Counted from the first letter of the stretch, positions 1 to 9,131 are shown. The stretch is 24,780 bases of DNA from Opitutia bacterium UBA6410 (GCA_002437405.1 DJPO01000075.1:34056-58835); one strand, 5' to 3'. Program-made: numbers and translations. The notes: a model not told the origin generated them from the letters alone.

Positions 1-12
1 GGGGGGGGGGGG
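1..12. repeat. 12-base poly-G run at window edge
   Basis: Twelve consecutive G bases open the window and run directly into GGTAGGATAC. Such a run at the very end of a sequence is often a contig-end artefact of two-colour sequencing, but it could also be a true homopolymer. A run of five G followed by TAGGG also occurs on the minus strand near the right edge (about 24756-24765), so it may be the edge of a recurring intergenic sequence. Confidence 0.6.
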
Positions 13-42
13 TAGGATACGCGCGAAAGGTTTTTATTTTCT

Positions 43-1443
43 ATGAAAAAGTCATTAAAGAAAACTACATTAACGGCAATCTTCGCCCTGTCCGCCTTGG
101 CGGCATCGGCTGACGATTGGTACTTGTCAGAATCCGTCCTACAGGGCACGGAAACTTGGGATTGGTCTAACGGCGAAAACTGGGGGCAATCCTCCTCCAC
201 GGCAAAGCCCTCCGCCGATACCAATTTGTGGATATTGTTCGAAACAAACGGAAAGAACAAATCGACATTGAGCAGTGGCTTCACCGCCAACGAAGTAAAG
301 TTTACAAACACTGGGAATATGGACATCAACTGGGCGTCCTATGATTCAGGCTCGGGCAATGCAAACATTACGCTCAACAAGCTGACTTTCGACAATACGA
401 GAAGTGTCAGTGATACGAAAATAAATCTGTACACAACCGAAACAAGAAAGACTGGTGAAACAATAACAAAAGTCAACGAGAATGGGGACAAAGTAACAGT
501 AGACGTAACGAAAACCGTCACCCAATCACTTACGATAAACGGTGATATCAACGTCATTGCGAACACCGAAGCCGCGCAAATAATAGATATGTATTCAAAC
601 GGCACTGTAAACGGTGTCAATTACGCCTTCCATGTAAAAGGCAATTTGAATATCACCAATAAAAAGGCTAAGGACAATTTCATCTGGACGGGCCAAACGG
701 TAATCGACGGCGTGATAAATATGAAATCCGCCGATGCCGAAAAAAGCGGTGCAAGGCTGGCACTCCAGCTTTGGAATCAAACGATAGGCGGCCTCTCCGA
801 CTGCGGGGAAAAGAACGTCCACGTCATCTCGACACACTGGGGCGGCGGTGTAACATTTACAAACAAAACCGACCAAACTTGGAGCGGCACCATCGAAAAC
901 AAGAAAATGGAACTCAGATACGCGGGAACGGCAATGCAAAGACTCGAGGTTGTTTCTGGCGAATTCGACAATGTGCGTATTTCCAATGGCAGACTCGAAT
1001 TGGCTATGAGTTCCTCTGCGGTAAACGGCAACTTTTCCATCAGCGGCGGCGTATTCGACAACGACGGCGAAATCAATTTTGTCGATGCGTCGTTCGGCGG
1101 CGGCAAGGTAAACTTCGACAACGCCGCGGATAAAATCAACATCTCGGGAACGGCAATGAAAAACGCCTCAGGCAATTTGGAAATCGACTTCAATGGTCTT
1201 GTGATAGAAGCCGACAAAGTCTACGAAATTATTTCGGCGGCACTCGTCGATTCAAGCTTCAAATCCGACGCGTCCGATATTATCGGTTCTGGCTACGATT
1301 CGGACAAGTTCCTGCTCAACTTCGCGTGGGCCGGCACGACCCTCACCGCAAAATTTACCGCAGCAGTCCCCGAACCCGCGACTGTCGCGGCAATCCTCGG
1401 CGCAATCGCCCTCGCGTTCGCGGCATACCGCAGAAGGAAGTAA
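43..1443 (+). CDS. PEP-CTERM sorting domain surface protein
   Basis: A 466-aa secreted protein. Residues 1-23 form a signal peptide (KKSLKK, then a hydrophobic stretch ending ALAASA). The long middle is rich in Asn, Gly, Thr and Ser with alternating hydrophobics, as in beta-helix or autotransporter-passenger-like proteins, with repeats of the type GGxFDNxGxINF around 330-370. The last 25 residues are a textbook PEP-CTERM tail: V-PEP at 442-445, a hydrophobic helix, then YRRRK. In known systems an exosortase recognises this tail and the protein is exported to the surface or matrix. A weak GAAAGG lies 12 nt before the ATG. Base composition is visibly more AT-rich than the genes that follow, suggesting a fast-evolving or acquired surface gene. 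It ends in its own terminator and stands alone. The specific role is unknown; cell-surface or biofilm matrix is the best guess. Confidence 0.9.
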   Translation: MKKSLKKTTLTAIFALSALAASADDWYLSESVLQGTETWDWSNGENWGQSSSTAKPSADTNLWILFETNGKNKSTLSSGFTANEVKFTNTGNMDINWASYDSGSGNANITLNKLTFDNTRSVSDTKINLYTTETRKTGETITKVNENGDKVTVDVTKTVTQSLTINGDINVIANTEAAQIIDMYSNGTVNGVNYAFHVKGNLNITNKKAKDNFIWTGQTVIDGVINMKSADAEKSGARLALQLWNQTIGGLSDCGEKNVHVISTHWGGGVTFTNKTDQTWSGTIENKKMELRYAGTAMQRLEVVSGEFDNVRISNGRLELAMSSSAVNGNFSISGGVFDNDGEINFVDASFGGGKVNFDNAADKINISGTAMKNASGNLEIDFNGLVIEADKVYEIISAALVDSSFKSDASDIIGSGYDSDKFLLNFAWAGTTLTAKFTAAVPEPATVAAILGAIALAFAAYRRRK

Positions 1444-1480
1444 AAATTTTGTTTTCATAACGAATCCACAAAAAGCAGAA

Positions 1481-1512
1481 GGCGCGGAATTGAAATTCCG
1501 CGTCTTTTTTTT
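1481..1512 (+). terminator. Intrinsic terminator of the PEP-CTERM gene
   Basis: A 10-bp stem (1481-1490 with 1495-1504, one G-T wobble) closes a TGAA loop and is followed at once by eight T residues (1505-1512). It lies 37 bp past the stop codon and separates this gene from the aldolase gene, which rules out starting the latter at the upstream in-frame ATG at 1490. Confidence 0.9.
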
Positions 1513-1567
1513 GAAGGGGGAAAAAATTTCTCGAAATTTCAAAACGCCTGCGCCATTACTAAAAAAT

Positions 1568-2533
1568 ATGCCAAAAATTCTCGATTGCACACTGCGCGAC
1601 GGCGGACTCGTCAACGACAGCAACTTTTCGGCGGACTTCGCCCGTGCCGCGCTCGACGCCTGCGAAGCCGCGGGTATCGACATAGTGGAAGTCGGCTTCC
1701 GCAACGGCGAAAATTTCTTTTCGCCCGACAAGTTCGGCAAACTGCGCTTTTGCAAAGAATCCGACTTGCGCGAAATCTTCGGCGACAAACCGCGCAAGAC
1801 AAAACTCTGCGCGCTCGCCGACGCGGGGAAATCCGCCCCATTCCCTCCGCGCGACAAAAGCGTTATCTCGCGTATGCGCTGCGCCTTTTACGCGGAAAAT
1901 ATCGACAAGGCGGTAGAGCTTTTGGAGTCCGCCGCAGACGACGGCTACGAGACCTCCGCCTGCATGATGGCAGCCCCGCAAATCGAAGAATCCAAAAGAA
2001 CAAAATGCCTCGAGCGGCTCGCCGAATCGAAAATCGACACGATATATTTGATGGACAGCTTCGGCACGCTCACCCCCGCCGAAGCCGAAAGGCTATGCGG
2101 GCAGTACAAAAAAATCTGCGCGGAAAGCGGTAAACTCTTCGGGGCGCATTTCCACAACAACCTCCAATGCGCCTTCGCGAACACATTGGCGGCAATAAAT
2201 GCGGGAGCGGACACCGTAGACGCGACAATCGGCGGACTCGGGAAAGGCGCGGGCAACTGCCCGACGGAACTTTTGAGCGGCTTTTTGCGGGGAGCGCAGA
2301 CAAGCGTTCCGCTCGCGGAAATGGCGCAAAAGTACGTCGAGCCGATAAAGCAGCAATACAAATGCGGCTTTTATCCGCAATATATGTTAACCGCGCTTTT
2401 GAAAATCCACCCACGCCCCGCAATGCAGTATTCGGCGGAGGAAAACCCGCCGAGCCTTTCGGAGTTTTTCGGGGAAATCAAAAGCCTTTCAAATCAAGCT
2501 CGACAAGCCTGCAATCCGAATACCCCAAAATAA
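1568..2533 (+). CDS. HMGL-like (DRE-TIM) aldolase family enzyme
   Basis: A 321-aa TIM-barrel protein of the HMG-CoA lyase/4-hydroxy-2-oxovalerate aldolase superfamily. At the N-terminus, LDCTLRDGG (5-13) carries the catalytic Arg10 and metal-binding Asp11. HFHNN (194-198) supplies the two metal-ligand histidines, and GGLGKGAGNCPTE (222-234) is the conserved glycine loop with Cys. Members cleave or form C-C bonds next to a carbonyl using a divalent metal. The substrate cannot be told from sequence; related stand-alone aldolases occur in sugar-nucleotide and aromatic catabolic clusters, but no partner acetaldehyde dehydrogenase is next door. The start at 1568 is chosen because homology begins with MPKILDCTLRDGG and the earlier ATG lies inside the terminator. 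No Shine-Dalgarno is visible. The last 18 codons overlap the end of addA on the other strand. Confidence 0.85.
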   Translation: MPKILDCTLRDGGLVNDSNFSADFARAALDACEAAGIDIVEVGFRNGENFFSPDKFGKLRFCKESDLREIFGDKPRKTKLCALADAGKSAPFPPRDKSVISRMRCAFYAENIDKAVELLESAADDGYETSACMMAAPQIEESKRTKCLERLAESKIDTIYLMDSFGTLTPAEAERLCGQYKKICAESGKLFGAHFHNNLQCAFANTLAAINAGADTVDATIGGLGKGAGNCPTELLSGFLRGAQTSVPLAEMAQKYVEPIKQQYKCGFYPQYMLTALLKIHPRPAMQYSAEENPPSLSEFFGEIKSLSNQARQACNPNTPK

Positions 2534-5500
2534 AGGCGCGGACGTTTTCGGCGTCGAAAAGCCTGCGGACGTTGCGGGCGTAGACGATAAGCTGGCTGGC
2601 GTATTGCTCGGGGTTGGCGGCGGTCGGCTTGAAGTCGATGACGCGGGCTTCGCGCACCGAAGAATCGGGGTTGCGCTCGATTTCAAGCCTGTCGATAACC
2701 CCGTTTTCGCGCACGCCTCCGAATGTCCCGAAAAACGGGATTTCCGTATAAATTTCGCCCCCGAAGCCGAAAACTTTCTTGCCAGCTTCCGACTTACCAA
2801 GCCGCTGGACAACATTAATGACTTCGGGCGAAACAAAATCCGCCGCACTTTCGCGCGCAGGCAATACGCCGCTTCTGGAATACTTGGCAAGCAACGCGTG
2901 GACGGCAGTCCCGAATTTCGCGGCTTCGACATCAAAGTTTTCCGCTTCCGAAGCCCGCGCAGCCCCGCCCGACGGAAGGAATGCGGCGGGGGACTCGAGC
3001 GGCGGAATTTCGCCCCGCTCGGGAACTTCCTCCGCAGAGCCCTCGAACCAATTTTCAAAGCCCGCGCAGATTTCCCCGCCCCCGTCGCCCGAGCCGTCCG
3101 ATTCGCAAAGATTCGCGCCAACCGCCTCGGCAAACGCGCCCGAAATCAGCGCAGGCATAGCCGACTTCGACTTGGGCTTGGGTTCGGGCATAACGACGTA
3201 AAGAGCGTTTTTAGCGCGGGTCAGAGCCACATACAGCGCGCAGATATTTTCAAAGGCGGAAGTGTCTTGAAGCCTGTTGTAGTTTTCGTACAAGAACTTG
3301 TCGAGCGCGCACACGCCCTTAAGCGGCGTGATGAGAATCCCCGCAAAATCGCCCTCGTCCCCGAATCCGCCGCCGTACATTTCCGACACCTTCCCCAGTC
3401 CGCCCTTGTTCGGCGATTTGTAAATGTCAGGCAAAACAACCATATCAAACCCCAGCCCCTTCGATTTGTGGATTGTCATAACCTGCACGGTATTTTCGGC
3501 AGTCCCAGAACGGAATTTTTTGGAGCGCAAAAACGCGTCGAACGCGTCCGCGCCCCCGAAAACCGTCTTGTCGAACTCGGCACAGGCGTCGCCCAACATC
3601 GAGAGCATTTGCTCGGAAAAGGCGTCGAGCCCGTCGATTCCCGACAGCTCGGGCGATTTCAAAAACCGCGAATATTCTTCAAACAGCGCGGAATATCCGC
3701 CCGACTCGATTTTCTCGAGCATTTCGCGGCGGAAATCGGCGTCGAAATTTCGGCAGAAGTTTTTCAGTGGCGTCATTTCGACCGCCGCGACCGCAAGCGT
3801 GTCGGTAGGGTGCGCGAGGGCTTTGACGATTTGCGCGAACGGCGGAACAACCATATTTCCTTTGCAAATGCCGCTTTCAAGCTCGGCGGCAATCGAAAGC
3901 TCCGCGCCGTCCTCCGCCGACCTGCGGCGGACATAGTCGACAATCCCCGCGACGTCCGAATTTTTGCGCAAAAGCACCGCGCAGCTATTCCCGTGCTTGG
4001 GCGGATTGGTGCGCTTCAGAATTTCGTAGACGCCCTCCCAAACCGCGCGGGTTTCCTCCTCCAAGTCTTTGCCGTTCGGGGTCAGAGTCAGGGAAATCAG
4101 GGACTTTTTTTCGGGTCGAGCGGACTCGTGCGGAGCGAAAAGCCCGCCGAAAACCTCCGCCGATTTCTCGCTAAACGCCTCGCCCAAAGCGTCAGTGTCG
4201 GCAAAAAACGCGTTCACCAGCTTTATGACCTCGACGCCCGACCTCCACGATTTCACGAGCCGCTCGCCCTCGTTCATAAGCCCCGCGCGCGAGTATTTGT
4301 CGAAAATCTCGCCGAACAGGCGGAAGTCGCCGCCGCGCCACGAGTAAATCGACTGTTTCACGTCGCCGACATAGAAAAACGACCTCTCCCGCGAGTCGTC
4401 GAAAACCGCCTCCTCGATAAGGTTCTCGAAAACGCCCCATTGCAGGCGCGAGGTATCCTGAAATTCGTCGAAGAGCCAGTGCTTTATTTTCGAGTCGAGC
4501 CGCTCCTCCATCAAAAGCGTCGTGATGCGGTGCTCGGGGCTTGCGAGAATTTTGGGAATGTCGTCGAAAACCAGCTTCCCGCGCGAACGCACAGTCCGCG
4601 AGTATTCGCGCTCGAACGCCGCGCAGATTTCGCCCAGCGAGCGCGTTGCAATGCGCAGCCGCGAAACGTGCGAGCGCAAAAGCATATCGAACATTGCCGA
4701 AGCCGCCCGCGCAACTTCGGGCGAGAGAGGAAATTCCTTTTTGCGCGAGACTATTTTGAAGTCGTCGGGCACATACCCGAGCTCGCGGTAGGCTTCGGAA
4801 AGTGCTTCGACCGCTACGGGCGTTCTCGCGAGCTTCAAGTTGTCCGACTGGGCGAAAAATTTGGAAAGCCCGAACTTTTCGAGACCCGCCGCCTCCTCCG
4901 CATTCGAAAGCCTGCCGAGCAGCGCAGAATATTTGTCGGCGTCCCAATCCCCCGCTTTGATACCGCCAGCGGACTGCCCGTCGCCCCATTTTTCGAGGTC
5001 GGGGTGAAGCCACAATAGCCTGCGGGCGGAGTCTATCAGCAGAGTGAAATTGCGCGTCAGCGACTTTTCCTCCTGCCCGAAAGTCGCCTTCCTCAAAAGC
5101 GTCCTGAAGTCTTCGAATGCCTGATCCGAAACCGCCGACTTGCGGAAAACCCGCTCGCGCACCGCCGAGATTTCCGCCGCCTCGGAAAACGAATCCATAA
5201 CGGAAATCGGCGCGAAAAGCCCGAAGTCCGAAGCAAACACGCCAAGCAGCGACGCGCAAAACGAGTCAATCGTCCCCAACCTCAGCCGCCCGAGATTCTC
5301 CGCGAGCTTTTTCAACAGCGCGTAGAAATCCGCGCGCGAGTACGTTTTTTCGTCGCCCGATACCGCAGCGGAAAGCTCCGCCGCCGCCTTGTCCGAAACC
5401 GAAGCTTCGGCGAGCCTGCGCAAAATCTCGCCCGTAAATTCGCCAGCCGACTTGCGCGTAAAAGTAAGGGCGACGATTGACGCGGGGTCGTCGGACTCAA

Positions 5501-5606
5501 GCGCGAGGGCGATGTACCTGCCCGTCAGCGTGTAGGTCTTGCCAGAACCCGCCGACGCCGAGCTTCGGCTGTTCGAAAAAATCTTCTTCGGGTTGCGCGC
5601 GTTCAT
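2478..5606 (-). CDS. addA: AddA-type helicase-nuclease (UvrD/Rep family)
   Basis: A 1042-aa superfamily 1 helicase fused to a RecB-type nuclease, the AddA subunit of the AddAB complex that resects double-strand breaks for RecA. Helicase motifs appear in order: Walker A AGSGKT (19-24), motif Ia TFTRKSAGEF (48-57), GTIDSF (111-116), Walker B DEFQDT (380-385), GDVKQSIYSWRGGD (414-427), motif V MTIHKSKG (710-717) and motif VI YVALTRAKN (792-800). The C-terminal PD-(D/E)XK nuclease has His903, Asp972, Asp991-x-Lys993 and the QLxxY signature at 1005-1009, so both activities look intact. It follows addB with an ATGA overlap and has a GGAG site 8 nt upstream inside addB, pointing to coupled translation. 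Its 3' end overlaps the convergent aldolase gene by 56 bp. Confidence 0.95.
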   Translation of the reverse strand: MNARNPKKIFSNSRSSASAGSGKTYTLTGRYIALALESDDPASIVALTFTRKSAGEFTGEILRRLAEASVSDKAAAELSAAVSGDEKTYSRADFYALLKKLAENLGRLRLGTIDSFCASLLGVFASDFGLFAPISVMDSFSEAAEISAVRERVFRKSAVSDQAFEDFRTLLRKATFGQEEKSLTRNFTLLIDSARRLLWLHPDLEKWGDGQSAGGIKAGDWDADKYSALLGRLSNAEEAAGLEKFGLSKFFAQSDNLKLARTPVAVEALSEAYRELGYVPDDFKIVSRKKEFPLSPEVARAASAMFDMLLRSHVSRLRIATRSLGEICAAFEREYSRTVRSRGKLVFDDIPKILASPEHRITTLLMEERLDSKIKHWLFDEFQDTSRLQWGVFENLIEEAVFDDSRERSFFYVGDVKQSIYSWRGGDFRLFGEIFDKYSRAGLMNEGERLVKSWRSGVEVIKLVNAFFADTDALGEAFSEKSAEVFGGLFAPHESARPEKKSLISLTLTPNGKDLEEETRAVWEGVYEILKRTNPPKHGNSCAVLLRKNSDVAGIVDYVRRRSAEDGAELSIAAELESGICKGNMVVPPFAQIVKALAHPTDTLAVAAVEMTPLKNFCRNFDADFRREMLEKIESGGYSALFEEYSRFLKSPELSGIDGLDAFSEQMLSMLGDACAEFDKTVFGGADAFDAFLRSKKFRSGTAENTVQVMTIHKSKGLGFDMVVLPDIYKSPNKGGLGKVSEMYGGGFGDEGDFAGILITPLKGVCALDKFLYENYNRLQDTSAFENICALYVALTRAKNALYVVMPEPKPKSKSAMPALISGAFAEAVGANLCESDGSGDGGGEICAGFENWFEGSAEEVPERGEIPPLESPAAFLPSGGAARASEAENFDVEAAKFGTAVHALLAKYSRSGVLPARESAADFVSPEVINVVQRLGKSEAGKKVFGFGGEIYTEIPFFGTFGGVRENGVIDRLEIERNPDSSVREARVIDFKPTAANPEQYASQLIVYARNVRRLFDAENVRAFILGYSDCRLVELDLKGF

Positions 5607-8326
5607 TTATAAAACTCCACAAGTTTTTCAAGCTGCGAATGAGGGAAACCGAAGACCTCGGCGCAATAGTCGAATTCCGTTCCGCCGTGCGGCTCGAAGC
5701 GGCATTCGGCGATTTCCCCCGCGATTTTCACCGCCTCCTCCATCGCGGAAATCTCCAGCGACTGGTCGAAATCCTCCCACATCGAAACGCGCGTTGCCGC
5801 CGCGTCTTTGGGCGCGAGAAAATACCCGCACGAAATCCGCGCCCCCGCGAACATCGCGCGCGCGGCGTGCATATAAAGCGGCAGCTGGAGATTCACCCAT
5901 TCGCCGTTGCTTTTAACGTGCGCCTTTTTGACGAAATCGTCGTCGATTTTGTCGGCTGTCTTGTAGTCGAGCACCGCGATTTCCCGCGCGCCGTCCGATT
6001 CGCGCACGTCGATTCGGTCGATTCTTCCGCCGAACGAAAAGCCGCCCTCGTCGAACGCGAACTTCCGCTCGGTCTCGGCAATCCGCCACCCCTGCGCCCT
6101 GCGCTGCGCCTGCACTTGCGCCACATAAAAAAGCCTGCCGCGCAGATTCTCGAGCTGCAACCGAATCTGCGCGCGCGGCGACTTGCCGAACATCGCGCGG
6201 GCGAGCCGCCCGAGCGTCTGCGAAAAGTACTCGAAGATTTCCGACGCGTCCGCCGAATCGGCTACGTCCGACTTTGCGAATTTTTCGAGAACCCCGTGGA
6301 AAAGAGTCCCGAACTGCGCCGCGTCCATCTCCTCCCTGCCCGCGTCGTAATCGCGCGCCTTCAAAACGTACTCGAGGTAAAAGAGCCACGGCGACGACTT
6401 GAAAAGCCTGAGCGCGCTCGCCGACAACACGCCCGAAAAGCGGCGGACGGGCGCGCGGTATTTCCACGGCGCGACAAAATGCGGCGTCGCCAAACGCGGC
6501 TGCGAGTCCGAAAAAAACAGGTTTATGCGGGCGGGCAAATCGCACTGCGCCAGCAACAGCGGCGACGGCGTAAGCGGGTCGGAAACCGTATTCGTCTTCG
6601 GAACTATTATCGAAATCCGCCGCCCGACCGCAGAATGACAGCGCGAAAGCCTGCGGAGCATATAGGCGTCGCGCGCGCGCCTGTCGTCCTTGTTGCGCAG
6701 TCCGACGGCATTGCGGACGGCGTCGTTTAGCAGCAGAATTTCGGGCTCGGCAAGCGGCACGACGCCCTCGTTCATATCGGCGAGCAGTATGTGCGGACGC
6801 CGCGACCAGAAAATTTCAATCCAGTTTGTCAGGTTTACGGCGGCGCTGTCCGAGCCGCCCTCGGAATAATTTTCGCGCGCGAGGGCGTCGGAGAAAAACC
6901 CGAGACAGTCGCGAACGGTAAAAGTGTTTTCGGGGCATTCGGAAAGCTCTGCGGCGACGCGGCGGAAGACCGAATACGCCCGAACTTCCCTGTCGGAACG
7001 CGCCTGCGCCGCAAAATACGCTTGCGCCATTTCGCCGACGATTTCGGCGATTTCCGCGCCGCCGCCGTTTCCGAGCCGTTCGACGATTTCCAATGCCGCC
7101 GCCAAAACCGACATCGCGTTTTCGGGCGATTTTATCCCAACCGCCGCCGCGTTCGCCCCGCGCAGGAAGTCGGCGGCAGAGCGCATATCCGCGGGAACTG
7201 CCGACTGGCAAATATTGTCCAAATCCGTAAAAAAATCCTCCGCCGACCAATCGGGTGCAAAATACTTTGCGGCAAAATACGGATTTCGGCAGATGTCGGC
7301 AAACGCCCTGAAGTCGCCCGACTCTACAAGCGCGCCGAGTCGGGCAAGCAGCCTGCCCAACGCCGAATTCGCGAGGTTGTCGCCGCCCGAAAATTCGGCG
7401 CGCACCCCCAGTTTTTCGAACTCCGACTTGAACACCGCAGCCGCCGAAACCTGCTCGCACGCGACTTCCAGAACATTCGGCGCGTCCGCCCCGTACGACT
7501 TTGCAAGTCGCGCGGCAAGCTGTGCCTCGTCCGTAGTCGACTGGCAAACAAAAATGTTTTCGTCGGATATTTCGGGGCTTATTTTCAGATTTTCGGCGTT
7601 CGGAATTCCGTATTTGTCGAAACAATTTTCGCGCGAAGGGTCGTCGAATACCACAATTTCGAGCCGCCCGCCGAGGGAATCGGCAAAACGCCTGAAAATC
7701 CCCGAAGAATCGAGAATCGCGGCGGCGATATACGTCCTGTTCGTTTCGGCGAAATCCGAAAAAACATTCAATAGAGCCTCCGTCCGCGTTTCGTATCCGA
7801 GCGACTTCGCCGCGGCGTAGTGCCTACGCTCGAGCACCGCAAGCTCCTCCCACTTAGCCGAGTCCGCCGTTTGCAAAAGTTTTTTCGAAGCCGAATTTAT
7901 CGTGTGGAAATTCTCGGCAAGCGCGGACTGCAACGCGGCTATGCGCGCGGCAAAAGCGGCGCAGTCGTCGCGCGTCGGAACTCCCGACGGAAACAGATTT
8001 TCAAAACCGCCGCCGCCAGCCGACTCCAACACCCGCGTCCAAATCGCGATGTCCGCAAGAGCCGACAAAATCCGCCTGCCGTTAAGCCGCTTGGCGACGA
8101 GCTTTTCGAGCGTCGTAAAAGATATGTCGGCAGCTCCCGCATACCCCGCGCGCTCCACTGCAGCAAAAAATTCTTCGCGAGCCGCACGCGCCGCAGCAGC
8201 CGTCGGCAGCACGACCGTCGCCCCCAAAATCGGCGGGCGCGCTTCCAATGCCACGCGGAACCTCCCGACAAGCCAGTCGGCGAGCGCGCACGGCGCGGGT
8301 TTTGTGGAGTCCGCAAAATTCAGCAT
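5603..8326 (-). CDS. addB: AddB-like PD-(D/E)XK nuclease subunit
   Basis: A 907-aa protein, first in the addBA pair. The N-terminal two thirds lack a Walker A motif (PTAAAARAAREEF at 41-53 sits where it would be), as expected for an inactive helicase fold. The C-terminus has a RecB-family nuclease: SASALRLFKSSPW (635-647), FGTLFH with His677, GRIDRIDV with Asp770, LDYKT with Asp787 and Lys789, and QLPLY (814-818). Classic AddB carries four cysteines around the nuclease that hold an iron-sulphur cluster. Here the first is replaced in FKSSPW and only Cys875 and Cys888 lie near the end, so the cluster is probably absent. The start at 8326 (MLNFADSTKP) is preferred: longer in-frame starts would run into the divergent phosphatase gene. 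No Shine-Dalgarno is seen. Confidence 0.88.
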   Translation of the reverse strand: MLNFADSTKPAPCALADWLVGRFRVALEARPPILGATVVLPTAAAARAAREEFFAAVERAGYAGAADISFTTLEKLVAKRLNGRRILSALADIAIWTRVLESAGGGGFENLFPSGVPTRDDCAAFAARIAALQSALAENFHTINSASKKLLQTADSAKWEELAVLERRHYAAAKSLGYETRTEALLNVFSDFAETNRTYIAAAILDSSGIFRRFADSLGGRLEIVVFDDPSRENCFDKYGIPNAENLKISPEISDENIFVCQSTTDEAQLAARLAKSYGADAPNVLEVACEQVSAAAVFKSEFEKLGVRAEFSGGDNLANSALGRLLARLGALVESGDFRAFADICRNPYFAAKYFAPDWSAEDFFTDLDNICQSAVPADMRSAADFLRGANAAAVGIKSPENAMSVLAAALEIVERLGNGGGAEIAEIVGEMAQAYFAAQARSDREVRAYSVFRRVAAELSECPENTFTVRDCLGFFSDALARENYSEGGSDSAAVNLTNWIEIFWSRRPHILLADMNEGVVPLAEPEILLLNDAVRNAVGLRNKDDRRARDAYMLRRLSRCHSAVGRRISIIVPKTNTVSDPLTPSPLLLAQCDLPARINLFFSDSQPRLATPHFVAPWKYRAPVRRFSGVLSASALRLFKSSPWLFYLEYVLKARDYDAGREEMDAAQFGTLFHGVLEKFAKSDVADSADASEIFEYFSQTLGRLARAMFGKSPRAQIRLQLENLRGRLFYVAQVQAQRRAQGWRIAETERKFAFDEGGFSFGGRIDRIDVRESDGAREIAVLDYKTADKIDDDFVKKAHVKSNGEWVNLQLPLYMHAARAMFAGARISCGYFLAPKDAAATRVSMWEDFDQSLEISAMEEAVKIAGEIAECRFEPHGGTEFDYCAEVFGFPHSQLEKLVEFYK
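5615..5618 (-). promoter_or_regulatory. Ribosome binding site of addA
   Basis: GGAG on the minus strand, 8 nt before the addA ATG and inside the last codons of addB. It supports the chosen start and re-initiation after the addB stop. Confidence 0.7.
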
Positions 8327-8335
8327 ATTTTTAAC

Positions 8336-8361
8336 GCTATATCGACCACGAAAAATTTCAA
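8336..8361 (-). promoter_or_regulatory. Weak candidate promoter of addBA
   Basis: On the minus strand TATAGC (8336-8341) lies 9 nt before the addB ATG, with TTGAAA (8356-8361) only 14 nt further upstream. The spacing is short, so the -35 is doubtful, but the -10 position would give a leader of only a few bases. Confidence 0.25.
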
Positions 8362-8441
8362 GTGTTTTACCGCCGCCACCCGCCGCGCGATGCAAAAATC
8401 TGCTTGCATTGAATCCCAATCTCGGCGAATCTCGCTGACAA

Positions 8442-9101
8442 ATGAAAAATTCGTTCATATTCGACTTCGACGGCACTATCGCCGAAACAATTCCGGTAAC
8501 CCTCAAGGCGATTGAAGCCGCGTACGCCGACAACGGACTTCCCGTTCCGAGCGAGGCGGAAATCGTCGCGCATTTCGGCGCAAACGAATACGGAATGTTT
8601 CTGAAAATGACGCCCGACCACGCCGACGGACTCTTCGAAGCATATATCCGAGAATTTGTTGCGGTTCATCAAAAATTCCCGCAAAAGCCCTTCGACGGCA
8701 TCGTTGCCGCGATTCGGAAAATCAGAGACGCTGGTTGGAAAATCGGGCTCGTTACGGGCAAACACATTCGCGCCGCCGAAAAGGCAATCGAAATTTACGG
8801 GCTTTCGGGGCTGTTCGACGACATTCGCTGCGGCGGAATTAACGGCTCGATAAAAACGCAAAACATTTCCGAATTGCTTGAAATTTGGTCAATTGCCCCG
8901 CAAAATACTTGGTACATCGGGGACGTTGTTTCCGACGTAATCGACTCGCGCGCCGCGGGCGTCCACCCGCTTTCCGCCGCGTGGACACATTCGAACCTCA
9001 CGGAGCTCGCAGCTCTCGAGGCAGCCAAACCCGAGGAAATTTTCACTTCAGTCGAAAGCTTCAATAAATGGCTCGACGGGCTTCTTGCGGATAAAAAATA
9101 A
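8442..9101 (+). CDS. HAD-superfamily phosphatase (phosphoglycolate phosphatase-like)
   Basis: A 219-aa haloacid dehalogenase family hydrolase. Motif I DFDGT holds nucleophile Asp8 and acid/base Asp10. A helical cap follows (about 15-80). Motif II is VTGK with Thr105, motif III has Lys138, and motif IV GDVVSD gives Asp161 and Asp165 for Mg2+. The size and cap type match the Gph/PGP or pyrophosphatase PpaX group, which dephosphorylate small metabolites in the cytoplasm. The exact substrate cannot be fixed from sequence. It is divergent from addB across 115 bp and has no Shine-Dalgarno. The next gene downstream starts 83 bp later after an AT-rich gap. Confidence 0.88.
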   Translation: MKNSFIFDFDGTIAETIPVTLKAIEAAYADNGLPVPSEAEIVAHFGANEYGMFLKMTPDHADGLFEAYIREFVAVHQKFPQKPFDGIVAAIRKIRDAGWKIGLVTGKHIRAAEKAIEIYGLSGLFDDIRCGGINGSIKTQNISELLEIWSIAPQNTWYIGDVVSDVIDSRAAGVHPLSAAWTHSNLTELAALEAAKPEEIFTSVESFNKWLDGLLADKK

Positions 9102-9131
9102 TTTTTTGAATTTATTTTTTAATAAAAAAGC

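Noticed and set aside
2604..5018. Very long open frame on the plus strand opposite addA
   Set aside because: It is the antisense shadow of a GC-rich gene; its translation is Arg-rich with no recognisable domain, while the minus strand has a full set of helicase and nuclease motifs.
5477..6730. Long plus-strand open frame opposite the addA start and addB
   Set aside because: Arg/Pro-rich shadow without motifs; the addB nuclease signature occupies the other strand.
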